Assembly (NCBI RefSeq): GCF_018320785.1
Contig: NC_054879.1
Location: forward strand, 46,922,198 to 46,986,197
Length of the DNA stretch: 64,000 bases
Source of the DNA: Cheilinus undulatus
Lineage: Eukaryota > Chordata > Actinopteri > Labriformes > Labridae
Direction of reading: 5' to 3'
Shown in pieces: positions 20,090-51,041 of this stretch. The position numbers and the translations under genes are program-made. The stretch's first letter is position 1. Each line of letters opens with the position of its first letter. The notes under the pieces are model-generated. The model was not told the DNA's origin and made no database searches. It worked only from the letters and a program-made list of their open reading frames with translations.

Positions 20090-21683
20090 CCAACATCCTG
20101 GTTTAATAACGTCGTTTCTGTTGTGTTGGATGAGGCTAATATCCTGGTTTAATAACGTCGTTTCTGTTGTGTTGGATGAGGCTAATATCCTGGTTTAATA
20201 ACGTCGTTTCTGTTGTGTTGGATGAGGTTAATATCCTGGTTTAATAACGTCAGTTCTGTTGTGTTGGATGAGGCTAATATCCTGGTTTAATAACGTCGTT
20301 TCTGTTGTGTTGGATGAGGCTAATATCCTGGTGTTTCTTGATGAGGCTAATATCCTGGTGTAATAACGTCGTTTCTGTTGTGTTGGATGAGGCTAATATC
20401 CTGGTTTAATAACGTCGGTTCTGTTGTGTTGGATGAGGCTAATATCCTGGTTTAATAACGTCGTTTCTGATGTGTTGGATGAGGCTAATATCCTGGTTTA
20501 ATAACGTCGTTTCTGTTGTGTTGGATGAGGCTAATATCCTGGTTTAATAACGTCGTTTCTGTTGTGTTGGATGAGGCTGATATCCTGGTTTAATAACGTC
20601 GTTTCTGTTGTGTTGGATGAGGCTGATATCCTGGTTTAATAACGTCGGTTCTGTTGTGTTGGATGAGGCTGATATCCTGGTTTAATAACGTCGTTTCTGT
20701 TGTGTTGGATGAGGCTAATATCCTGGTTTAATAACGTCGTTTCTGTTGTGTTGGATGAGGCTAATATCCTGGTTTAATAACGTCGTTTCTGTTGTGTTGG
20801 ATGAGGCTAATATCCTGGTTTAATAACGTCGTTTCTGTTGTGTTGGATGAGGCTAATATCCTGGTTTAATAACGTCGTTTCTGTTGTGTTGGATGAGGCT
20901 AATATCCTGGTTTAATAACGTCGTTTCTGTTGTGTTGGATGAGGTTAATATCCTGGTTTAATAACGTCAGTTCTGTTGTGTTGGATGAGGCTAATATCCT
21001 GGTTTAATAACGTCGTTTCTGTTGTGTTGGATGAGGTTAATATCCTGGTTTAATAACGTCGTTTCTGTTGTGTTGGATGAGGCTAATATCCTGGTTTAAT
21101 AACGTCGTTTCTGTTGTGTTGGATGAGGCTAATATCCTGGTTTAATAACGTCGTTTCTGTTGTGTTGGATGAGGCTAATATCCTGGTGTAATAACGTCGT
21201 TTCTGTTGTGTTGGATGAGGCTAATATCCTGGTTTAATAACGTCGGTTCTGTTGTGTTGGATGAGGCTAATATCCTGGTTTAATAACGTCGGTTCTGTTG
21301 TGTTGGATGAGGCTGATATCCTGGTTTAATAACGTCGTTTCTGTTGTGTTGGATGAGGCTAATATCCTGGTTTAATAACGTCGTTTCTGTTGTGTTGGAT
21401 GAGGCTAATATCCTGGTTTAATAACGTCGGTTCTGTTGTGTTGGATGAGGCTAATATCCGGGTTTAATAACGTCGTTTCTGTTGTGTTGGATGAGGCTAA
21501 TATCCTGGTTTAATAACGTCGTTTCTGTTGTGTTGGATGAGGCTAATATCCTGGTTTAATAACGTCGTTTCTGTTGTGTTGGATGAGGCTAATATCCTGG
21601 TTTAATAACGTCGTTTCTGTTGTGTTGGATGAGGCTAATATCCTGGTTTAATAACGTCGTTTCTGTTGTGTTGGATGAGGCAG
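20090..21683 (+). repeat. Minisatellite, 46-bp unit, about 35 copies
   Basis: The unit starts TCCTGGTTTAATAACGTCGT and continues TTCTGTTGTGTTGGATGAGG then CTAATA; the period is 46 bp (checked by spacing of AACGTC). Units are almost identical, differing mainly at GTCGTTT versus GTCGGTT or GTCAGTT and GGCTAAT versus GGTTAAT or GGCTGAT. One unit near 20320-20345 is shortened. The array ends in a partial unit (GTGTTGGATGAGGC) that runs straight into the 5' UTR of the gene starting at 21765. The absence of unique spacers rules out a CRISPR-like structure. Confidence 0.97.
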
Positions 21684-21764
21684 GTGAACTCCCACGAGCG
21701 TTACGGCAGCAGCACGCGCTGTCAGTTGAAACAGGGGTCGGCTAATGGTTCATTTGCTGCTAAA

Positions 21765-24700
21765 ATGGACGACCAATACTCGTTTAATAATATTGACAAC
21801 CTGCTTTTCCAGTGTGGTGGGTTACCTTTTAGAGTTTTATGTTGCTTATTAATGGTTTTATGTTTTATAATTAGTTTTGTGGGCTTTATTTACTTCAAAG
21901 GTAAAGCTAGCTAAGTTAGCGCTTAGCTAAAGACATCAGGAAGCTACTTTCAGTGCTCTGAGCTAAAACTTTCGTTTTTGTGATAAATTTTAAAAGGATA
22001 CGAGTTTATTTCATAGAAAATAACCTTTGTGTGTTCTTTATAGCTCTTCAAACTCGGGAGCTTACCCAGAAGAAGAATGAATTAAATCAACAAATAAAAG
22101 GTATGTCTAAGTTGCACAATTATACACGAGGAATGACGGAGGAACAAATAGAAATATTGCCTCACATTTTAAAACCTTGAGCTGTTTTTCATCCAGTTTT
22201 GACATTATGAACAGTTTTCAGAGATGACATTGCTGAGAGGAAATCTTACATCCAAACAATTCAAAGCAAAACCCAAAAACTTGAAGAAAAAATCATGGCA
22301 TTGCAGAGCACTCTGATGCACAATAAAGCATGTGCTAAAAGGTATGATGACTAATAAGTCACATAAGAATGGATCACAGTGATACTTAATCATAACTAGA
22401 TTAATATTTGTCTGCTTGTTGTTCATCCAGCATTAAGACTACTAACAGCCTGCTTGGCCAGTATGAGCAATCGCTCAAAGAAGAACTGGCGAGCAGAAAA
22501 GTCAGCTACGACAATGACACGTGGGTTCTGTTTGCTATAATGTCTGATTGTAAAATAAATATTTTGAGCAAATTATAAAGCTTTATTTCTCCTTTCTGTC
22601 AACTAACTAGGAAAGTCTTTGAAGAGAAAATTGCAGACTGTAAGAAGAAATTTCAGTCCTATAAAGACTTCTATTGCCAAAGTCCTCTTGCACAAAAGCT
22701 CCTGGCGCTGCAGGCTGAAAATGAGGAGATTGAGTCTAGGATCAAGGCTTGTGATGACCAGATATCAGTAAAACAGAAAGAGCTGGACAATCTCAGGGGT
22801 GATAAACTTGATAACATCATTATATTACTTGCTTTGGTAGTGCTGAACAATTTCTAGTACCTTTGACATGTTTTTTCTAGGTCCAGGTGCACATTCTTCT
22901 GCTGCTGAGAATCTGTCAGACAGGTACTGTATTTTTCAGTGAATTTTACTGATAGTGTTGATACAAAGCCTCCAGCAAAGTTTTTTCTCTGATTGGGTCT
23001 TCATTTGTCTCCAGTACGCCAGAACAGCAGCCTTTACCACTACCAGAGAAACAACCGTATCCTCAGACAGAAGAAGACAGTGGACCTTCCATTGATATCT
23101 CCTCTCTTCATCTTAACCAAACTAAAGTATTCAGAAGTATCAATCAATACTAGTAGCATTACCTGAACTGTAAAGGTTTGAGGTTGTACCTTATAACCCA
23201 GGGGTGTCAAACTCAATCACCGCAGGGGCCAGATTCTGGATTTAGGTCTAACCTGAGGGCCTGAAAGGGTCAACATTTAACCATAACTGTCAACCTCATT
23301 TTCACTAGTGATAAAATATATTTAAAAAAAAAACAGCACTGATGATAAATCATTTGGAAATTCAAAACAGTAAAAATGATAAGTTTTAAAGGCTCAAATC
23401 TGAGATAAAAAGTCCAAAGTATTAGTTCAAAAGATCAGAACACAATATAAAAAACAGAAAAATAATGTTAAAGAGCAAAAGATATATAAGGAGAAAGTTG
23501 AAATCATAAATTTGAAAGGTCAAAATGTGAGATCAAAATCATGTTTAAAAGTTAAAATATGACTTCAAATTTTAAATTGTGAGTCTGATAGTTCAAAATA
23601 TGGGATTAAAAAGCCAAAATTAGGAGTTGAAAATGTCAAAATATGACTTTGGTAATCTAAAAAATAAAACTGTGACATATAAACTCCAAATTATGAGTTG
23701 AAAAGGTCAAAGCATGAAATGAAAAGTCAAAATCATAAGTTTGAGTCTTAAACTTGAGATGCAGAATTGGAAATTTAAAATAAAAACACAAATTAATATC
23801 TTTCCCCACATTATTGACCATTTTGAAATCTTTCTTACTCTTTTTCAGATTTTTATGGCTTAACAAAGATATTTTAAATTATCAAGTTGAATTTTAAATT
23901 ATCATACTGGAGGAAATCAGCAGAGCTCATACTGGTGGGCCAGTTAGAATACAATTATGATCTGATCTTGGGGGCCGGATATAATTGTTCCACGGGCCGG
24001 AGTTGGCCCCTGGTCCTTGAGTTTGACACCCCTGCTATAACCATTCACCAATTAAAAAGGAGAAAAAACATCTCAATACATCTTTTGTAGGATGATGAGA
24101 ATACATCTGTGGACGCGAATGATGAAGAAATATTTGAGGAACGCAAGGTCCAGGATACCCCCACCCACAGCTTTGTCCCAGAAGAGGAAACCACAAGGGT
24201 GCTGTCAAGACAACAGCTGAAAGGTAAGCTGTGTGGTCTTGTTACATATTTTATCAAACACTTGACACAACATGTAAAATCGTAGGGTGCTGGTTAAGAT
24301 CAGCTGGTACAGTGGGTGTCCCCATACAGAAGCTATGAAGTCCTCCACAAACTGGTTGCAGGATTTAAACATGATTCTAAAGCTGTTTGTTGCATGTCCT
24401 CTAACACTCTCTCCATATTTCCCTGCTCTCTCCAGCAGTTATATCCAATAAAGCAGGGGTGTCAAACTCAAGGCCCAGGGGCCAAAACCGGCCCCTGCTG
24501 CAGTTTTACCCGGACCGCAGGATCATATCATATTTTAATTAGAACTGGCCTGTAGGTCTGAATTCTGCAGAGTTCCTCCAGAGTAGAAATAAGAATTTAA
24601 GCTTGAGGATTTGAAATATCCTCCATAGAAATTTGAAAAAGAGTAAAAAATATAATGAGATAGAAAGTAATTTAATATTTGCAATTTGCATTTCAAAATT

Positions 24701-27126
24701 CTTACTTAAACTTATGATTTTGAGTTTTTATCTCATATTGTGAACTTTTAGATTCCAGTTTTAAATTTCAAGTCATATTTTGAAATTTCAAGATCATGAT
24801 TTCAAATTTGATCTCATATATTGCCCTTTTAAACTCCTAACTTTGACTTTTAATCCCATATTTTGACCTTTTAAACTCTCAATTTAGAATTTCATCCCAT
24901 ATTTTGACCTTTTAGATTCACAATTTTAAATTTTAAGTTTATATCTTGGCGTTTTAAACTCTGTTTTTTTATTTCATAATGTGACCTTATTAACTTCTAA
25001 CTTTGATTTGCAATCCTATATTTGGACACTTTAAACTCATGATTTTGTATTTTATCTCATATTTTGACCTTTAAACTCATGATTTTTGCTTTTTATCTCA
25101 TATATCTGCCTTTTGGAAACATTATTTTGACTTTTGATTTGTGTTCTTTCCTTTTTTAACTAATATTTTGACTTTTTATCTCAGATTTTGAGCCTTTAAA
25201 CTTATCATTTTGACTTTTTTTTTTTCAAATCTCAAAATCTTTTATCATCAGTTTTCTCCCCCTTAATTACCTGTGAAAACAAGGTTTACAGTTTATGGTT
25301 AAATGTTGACCCTGTTGGGCTCTCAGGTTAGACCTAAATTCAGACTTCTGCCCCTGCTGTGGTTGGGTTTGACACCCCTGCAATAAAGGAAAAAGCCCAA
25401 AATAATCTTTCAAACATAATCCCCTCAGCATATTACATTTTTCTGCAGAACAAAGATGGCCAGATGAGAAGCACACTGAGGAGAAAACCCAGGAAACTGG
25501 ACCTGAGGACCAAGTTATGGTAATGTTTAAGTTCTACTTAAAAGATATACCTTTACATTCACACTTTTCCTCCTTTATCAACCAAAGAAGAAACATATTT
25601 ACAACAGTTTCTTCAAGAAACTAGTTTTATTGTTTTAAGTTCAATTCATACTATAAACTGAAATCTAAATATTCCACAATGCCCTTCACTTATTTATAGT
25701 ATTCTTAATTTTACACTCTTCCATAGCACCCAGTTCATCACAGCATTAATTTTGGCAGCTATGCTTGGACTAAAAGTAAAGACTCAAAACATTTTAGTCT
25801 TTACTTTTAGTCCAAGCATTTATTCTCTTGCCTAAATCTGGTACCAAATCATGGTAGTGTGTTCTCTGCCAAACCTGGGGTCCCTGCTTTCTGTAGTTTG
25901 ACAGATTTACCTACATCGGAAAAATATCACAGATTCTGGATGCTCGACAAAAACTACATTACATTTTTGACTAGTTTTAGTCATCTTGATGAAAACTGAA
26001 CTTACTTTTTTCCAGGTTTAGTCATCACAGATCTATTTTTGTTAGTCTAGTTTTTGTCATGGGAAAAAAGGCTGTCGATGAACATTTTTCGTCATAGCTT
26101 TGGTCGACGAAATTAACACTGCTTCATCAGTGTATGGTTTTGTTATTAGTTATTGATCCCATCCACAAACTACAGCAGCTATTTTCTTATTTAAAAGTTT
26201 TACACCTCAGAGAATGTGACCAATCAGCAAGGTCCCTGAATTGTTTTGATAGTAAGAGATTTTTCCAAACTGTATTTAGAACATGAACTTTTAAACATAT
26301 TTAATTTTTAAATATTAGATTATAAAACAGAGGATTTGGTGCAGTTGCAGTCTAAAGTGATTCTCTAGTTTTCACCTCTCTGAAATGCTGATGGACCTGT
26401 TTTTTACTTGGTAGGAGAGCGAGTCCGCTGTATCAGACAAAGAGGATGCAGAGATGGAGGCAGGAGATGCTAGAGAGAGTGTGAAGTCACCAAGCCAAGA
26501 GAACGAGGGACCCGCTGCTTCATCTCAGTTATCAACTCAACAAACTAATCCTCAGTCGTCCCCAGCGACAGTGAAAATGACACCAGCAACTCCAAATTTC
26601 TCATTTAAGTAAGGCTTAATCTGAGCTGTCCAATGCTGTGAATCACTGTCACAACAGCTTATGATGTCCATGTTTTCTGTGTTCACTTCAGCTTTAGCCC
26701 TGCTAGCTCCCCACATCATGGGACCTCTGACACCAAATCTCCACCTTTCCTGTTCTCTTTGAATGCTGATCCCAGCACCCCAGGGTTCACTGGATTTGGA
26801 TTTGATGCAGGCTCATCACAAGATGAGGTATGCAGAGGGAACAAGTGATCTTACAGAAATCCATGTTTTTTAATATTTATATTAACAACAAGTTTCTTTA
26901 CAGGACTCATCTTTTGCTTTCACTGAACCCATTTTCAATGAGAAGGTACAAAATTTATCTTGTAACCTCTTTTATGTCTTACACTTTTACCTAAGTTGAA
27001 TAATAAACCTGTGTCCATCTCCTTTTAGAAAACATCCGAACCCAAGGCTTCAGACAGTAAGTCTTACCAAATCTCTACGGAGCCCCTTAAGGGATATGTG
27101 GGGAAAAAAATTAAAATGACAATGGA

Positions 27127-27174
<48 letters not shown>

Positions 27175-27580
27175 ACAGATTACGAGATCTTGCAAAAGTA
27201 GATTGAAATGACATAGCAGTAACTACTTTGAGGTCAAACCGACCAAAACAACGGAGGGTGGGCATCCATGGGGGAGATTCATTGAATTTTACTTCGAAAT
27301 TGGCCTGAAAATAAAGACATTCAATCCGTGCTTAGTCGCAAGCATGCTTTTTGTCTCAGAGAAAGGCATTTTGGGTGAAAGGGGACTCTTTTGTCGTAAA
27401 ACTTACTCAGATCTGTCGAATTCATCTGCAATCAGTTGCAATCCTCCGAACAGCTGCACAGTACAGACGGGCACGGATTGATTTCAGGCCAATTTCGAAG
27501 TAAAACTCAATTAATCTCCCCCACGGATGCTCGCACTGTTGGGTTGTTTGGTTTGACCCCAAAGTAGTTACTGCTACGTA

Positions 27581-27642
<62 letters not shown>

Positions 27643-28198
27643 TATATATATATGTATACACACACACATTTTTAAAATGATAATAAAAAATTATAAAATA
27701 AAAATACATGAAAAAACTGAACTAAAATAAAAAAATATATATTTAAAAAAATATAACAAATAAAAATAAATAATAAAATTAAAAATACAATAAAATTAAA
27801 AATAAATTAAAAAAAAGCTACTGCTGCGTCATTTCAGTTTACTTTTGCTAGATCTCGCAAATCAGTTGGCTTTGTGAGATTTCACACAAGTTTGCGAGAT
27901 TTCGCAATCTCTTTCCAAAAAGAATAAACATTCCCATCATCATATCAAAAAAATTAAATAAATAAATTCCATAATCATTTTTATTTTTTTCCCCCATGTA
28001 CCTCAAGGGACTCTGTAGCTTGGAACCACAGCTATATCCATTCTTTTTTTCTTTTTTTTTTTTTTAACAGGTTCTGATTTCCTGTTTGGCCAACAAGACC
28101 AAAGTGAAGACTTCCAGTTTGCTTTCAGTGCAAAGAGCCCTGGGCCAACTAAAAAAGATAGCACAGCAGATGAGTTCCCATTTTCATTCAACTTTTGA
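21765..28198 (+). CDS. Coiled-coil protein, probable SIX6OS1 (C14orf39) homologue, complete
   Basis: Fourteen coding exons join in frame to about 462 codons: 21765-21813 (or 21816), 22044-22100, 22224-22341, 22431-22520, 22611-22798, 22881-22923, 23015-23126, 24091-24223, 25449-25519, 26415-26608, 26692-26827, 26904-26945, 27029-27056 and 28071-28198. The N-terminus MDDQYSFNNIDNLLFQ followed by LQTRELTQKKNELNQQIK lines up with human SIX6OS1 as I remember it, as does KDFYCQSPLAQKLLALQAEN then EEIESRIKACDDQ. Residues about 17-200 are predicted coiled coil. The C-terminal 130 residues are Ser/Pro/Phe-rich (FSFNFSPASSP, GFTGFGFDAG, EFPFSFNF at the very end). SIX6OS1 is a synaptonemal complex central-element protein needed for meiotic synapsis. 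Human is longer (about 587 aa) and identity is modest, so the name is provisional. The start lies about 80 bp after the minisatellite. Introns hold three repeat-derived elements. Confidence 0.68.
23199..24034. mobile_element. Non-autonomous hAT-like element (CAGGGGTGTC family), intronic
   Basis: Termini CAGGGGTGTCAAACTCAATC and GAGTTTGACACCCCTG. The flanking octamers are TTATAACC and CTATAACC (7 of 8 identical), an aged target duplication. The interior is the A-rich degenerate tandem type. It lies in the intron between exons 7 and 8 of the SIX6OS1-like gene, ending 56 bp before exon 8. Confidence 0.87.
24454..25380. mobile_element. Non-autonomous hAT-like element, perfect 8-bp duplication
   Basis: Termini CAGGGGTGTCAAACTCAAGG and GGTTTGACACCCCTG, flanked by CAATAAAG on both sides (24446-24453 and 25381-25388). 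The interior is T-rich. It is inverted relative to the copy 400 bp upstream, so the two could pair in the primary transcript of the host gene. It lies in the intron between exons 8 and 9 of the SIX6OS1-like gene. Confidence 0.9.
25741..26121. mobile_element. Short hAT-like MITE
   Basis: It begins CAGCATTAATTTTGGCAG and ends GTCGACGAAATTAACACTG, flanked by GTTCATCA and CTTCATCA (7 of 8). Inside, 25761-25818 is a near-perfect hairpin (GCTTGGACTAAAAGTAAAGA with its complement). No coding capacity. It is in the intron between exons 9 and 10 of the SIX6OS1-like gene. Confidence 0.7.
27072..28016. mobile_element. Inverted-repeat DNA element (class unassigned) in the last intron of the SIX6OS1-like gene
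   Basis: The outer ends GAGCCCCTTAAGGGATATGT and, in reverse, GAGTCCCTTGAGGTACATGG are inverted copies followed by A-rich sequence. A second inner inverted pair, about 27176-27320 and 27450-27570, shares GCCAATTTCGAAGTAAAACT and TAGTTACTGCTACG-type strings. AT-rich simple repeats lie at 27123-27170 and 27575-27830. No transposase is visible. The element occupies most of the intron between the 28-bp exon 13 and the last exon. I could not assign a superfamily. Confidence 0.55.
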
Positions 28199-28940
28199 GA
28201 GTTGAGAAAATATTTCAAAGGGGACATAGTGTTACAAAAAGAATATTTTCTCACATATATTTGGGTATCTGGAGTGTCTACCATAGAAGTCATCTCACAA
28301 CTATGGAAGCACACAGCTATCCTTATGTCAGCACAGCCACAGGAAGAGAAAGGAGGGGTGAGGAGGAGCTCGTTTGCATTTAAAGAGACATTAAAACAGT
28401 GTTCTGAGAGAGGCTGGTTTACACAGGGCTAAAAACCTCTGGTCCTCGATCCATGTTAAAACAGCACATGCATTCTAGTTAGACCTCAGAGGAGTGTGTT
28501 AAAGGTAGAAAAGGGGGTTGATATGTCACCTTTCAATGATAAGTTGTTCTTCAGTTCTGTACTGAGTGTATCTGGTTATGTTTTTCATACAGTGTTAAGG
28601 CTGTGAGTATTAAAAACCATTATAAAATGTATTTAACAGTTAAATAATTAGTTAATAATTAGATAAATTAATATAGTAATAAAAAGTAATAATTAATTAT
28701 TAGTTAGAAATACTTGTGATGATTCCCAAGTGGAACTTTTCATAAAATATATTTGAAGATTTCCCTGGTACTCTTAGAATTCACATGCCTGTTAATTTTA
28801 AGCTTGATTTCTTATTTTAAAATATTTACATTAAAATGGTCAAATATATTTAACATTTCTGCTGAATAAAATGTTGCTGTTAATAAAGCAAGAGCATCAA
28901 AATAATACAAACATTCCTATTTCTTAACAAATTTCTCTCT
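28199..28940 (+). other. Probable 3' UTR of the SIX6OS1-like gene
   Basis: Non-coding sequence follows the TGA at 28196-28198. AATAAA-type poly(A) signals occur at about 28678, 28865 and 28881; the last two are the likeliest end. No repeat family is recognised. Confidence 0.4.
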
Positions 28941-28959
28941 TTGTAAGAACGGTTTTTCA

Positions 28960-29240
28960 CCTCTTTCCTGGCTGAGTTTGATGTGGGCGGGGCCAATATA
29001 AGGGCTGGTGATGTCATCATCCCACAGTAGGGAATGACCCCGCCCCCCTAACTCTACAATCTAAAACCACAGGGCCAGGCAGCTGTGCTCTGATCAAAAG
29101 GTCAATGTAAGGTCAAGGGGCGGGGCTAACAGCATGAGCGCTTTCATTAATTCAGAGTGTAGCGTCTGAGGGGATCGTATTTCTCCGGAGTGGGCGTGGC
29201 TTCAGCTCATTCAACAGACACGCCCACACCATTTCTGGAG
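28960..29240 (+). promoter_or_regulatory. GC-box / CCAAT / TATA-like cluster
   Basis: Within about 60 bp there are GGGCGGGG, CCAAT, a TATAAG string and TGATGTCATCA (CRE-like), in the order expected for a plus-strand core promoter (28984-29022). GC boxes also occur at 29036-29046 (reverse), 29117-29126 and 29199-29205. No convincing gene follows on the plus strand within the next 700 bp, so this may drive a non-coding RNA or an unrecognised small gene. Confidence 0.35.
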
Positions 29241-29643
29241 CAGATTTTACTTCCTCATTTTTCATAATTTTGAAGCTTAATTTTATAAACGTAAAGGTGT
29301 TTTACATGGCTAAAATTTGACCTGGGGGTTGATAACACACCTGTCATACAACAAATATAAATACAGATTTGTTTTTACTTTACAGGGTCCAACTAAAGAC
29401 AAACCATGGTGGGTGCATATTTTAGTTTTTTGTGCAAATAAAACCACTCCAGAGATTTCTGCTGCTCTATTTTTTTAGTAAGTAAACTCAAACCACATGA
29501 ATATAAAACCTATTTTATGATGGTTGGTGATTTCTGACTTTATACAAATGATTAAAACAACAGCTCCTACTATCTTTGGTAAATGTATTTCAGCCTGAAG
29601 GTATATCTGGTTGTCTTTACTGCAGTAATTTGACCATATACAG

Positions 29644-30751
29644 CAGTGTTACTCAACCCTACCCAACAAAGAGCCAAATTGTTGAAAAATACCTTTGCAA
29701 GAGCCACAATCTAACTGGTGAAAAGTGGCAAAAACGGCTTGAAGTAGCAATAAAATTAAGTTAAAAGGGGGGGAAATGGTCCAAGTGTGGCAAAAAATTA
29801 GAGAAAAGTGATTAAAATGGGCAAAAGCAGTCAAGAGTAGCAATAGGGCAAAAAAGGAAACCAGCAGTTTTTAATGGCAAAAGGTAGCTTAAATGGGCAA
29901 AAAAGTGTGAAAAAGGGCAAAAATGGGATAAAAGTGGCTAAAAGAAGTTGCAAAAACAGAGTAAACAAGTGGTATGTAATGGAAAAAATGTAGCTTAAAT
30001 GGGAAAAATGTTGGGGAAAAACGTGAAAAGGACAAAAATGGTCCAAAAGTGGCAAAAACGATAGAAAAGTTACTAAAATTGGCAAAAAGCAGTCAAGAGT
30101 GGCAAACTAGGGCAAAAAATAGAAACAAGTGGTATCTAATGTCAAAAGGTGGATAAAATGGGCAAAAAAAGTGTGAAAAGTGTCTAAAAAAATTGGACAA
30201 ATTGGACCAAAAAAGAGGAAACCAGTGGTATTTAATGGCAAAAGGTAGCTTAAATGGGCAAAAAAATTGTGAAAAAGGGCAAAAATGGTCCAAATGTGGC
30301 AAAAAATGATGGGAAAGTTACTAAAATTGGCAAAAAGCAGTTAAGAGTGGCAAAATAGGGCAAAATAGGAAACAAGTGGTATATAATGTCAAAAGGTAGA
30401 TAAAATGGGTGAAGTTTGGTGAAAAACCTGTGAAAAGGGTCAAAAATGGGCAAAAAGTAGCAAAAAAAAAGTCGTATTTAATGGCAAAGATAGCTTAATT
30501 GTGTGAAAAGTGGCAAAAAATGGTTAAAAAAAGGGCAACAATGGGATAAATGTGGCAAAAATGGGATAAATGGGACAATTAAGTTTGACAATTAAAGCCT
30601 ACTGTATAAGTCTGGAAACAAACTGATTAATGTGATTAATTTCTGAGGTCAAAGTTTCCCCTTTCTGTGTTTTTTTACGAAATAATATTTCAAATTAAAA
30701 CATGAAACAGCCACACATCATCACAAAAGAGCCACACGTTGAGTATCACTG
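29644..30751. mobile_element. Non-autonomous hAT-like element (CAGTGTTACTCAACC family), complete
   Basis: Left end CAGTGTTACTCAACCCTACC, right end ACGTTGAGTATCACTG, with perfect 8-bp duplications ATATACAG at 29636-29643 and 30752-30759. The interior is built from degenerate AAAAGTGGCAAAAATGGGCA units. It lies about 200 bp downstream of the pfkl stop codon (pfkl is on the minus strand), probably just beyond the pfkl 3' UTR. Confidence 0.9.
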
Positions 30752-30956
30752 ATATACAGGATAGCTTTGCAGAATACAGAATAAAATCGGCACCGTTTTG
30801 AGTTTATCATGCATTTCATGCCTTATTTAATATTCAGTAGTTACCATGACATAAGAATGCAAACATTTTCAAATATTTTTTTGATTTGTTTTGTCTTAAA
30901 GTGTCTGTAGGCCAAAAGTTAGCAAATGCAAAGAGAATACTGCTGCGTTAAAGAGT

Positions 30957-50785
<19,829 letters not shown>

Positions 50786-51041
50786 TTTGACCCCTGCAGG
50801 TAAAAACAGCCAAACTGGATCAAGTGGAGAGGAAAGAGTTTGCTGAGTAAACCTGGTGTTAATCCAGATGTCGCTTCCTTTCCGTAGTTTCACCCTCAGT
50901 AAACATCCAGCTCCTCTGCAGGCTCTGACTCCGCCCTGTACAAAGGAGCACAGTGGGCGTTCCCTTCATGGGCCCGCGCGAGACGGCAGATCTTTGCGAC
51001 AGCACGTAGAGCACGCACGCTGTCAACACCACGGTCTAAAG
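50786..51041 (-). promoter_or_regulatory. Probable pfkl promoter and 5' UTR
   Basis: Directly upstream (right) of the pfkl ATG. It contains a GC-box-like TGACTCCGCCC (50926-50936), CpG-rich GGGCCCGCGCGAGACGG (50970-50986) and GTAGAGCACGCACGC. No TATA box is obvious. The region is cut short at 51042 by a hAT-like element, which therefore sits within about 260 bp of the pfkl start codon. Confidence 0.5.

Noticed and set aside
20090-21683. CRISPR-like regular repeats
   Set aside because: Units are directly tandem with a 46-bp period and have no unique spacers; the context is a vertebrate gene promoter.
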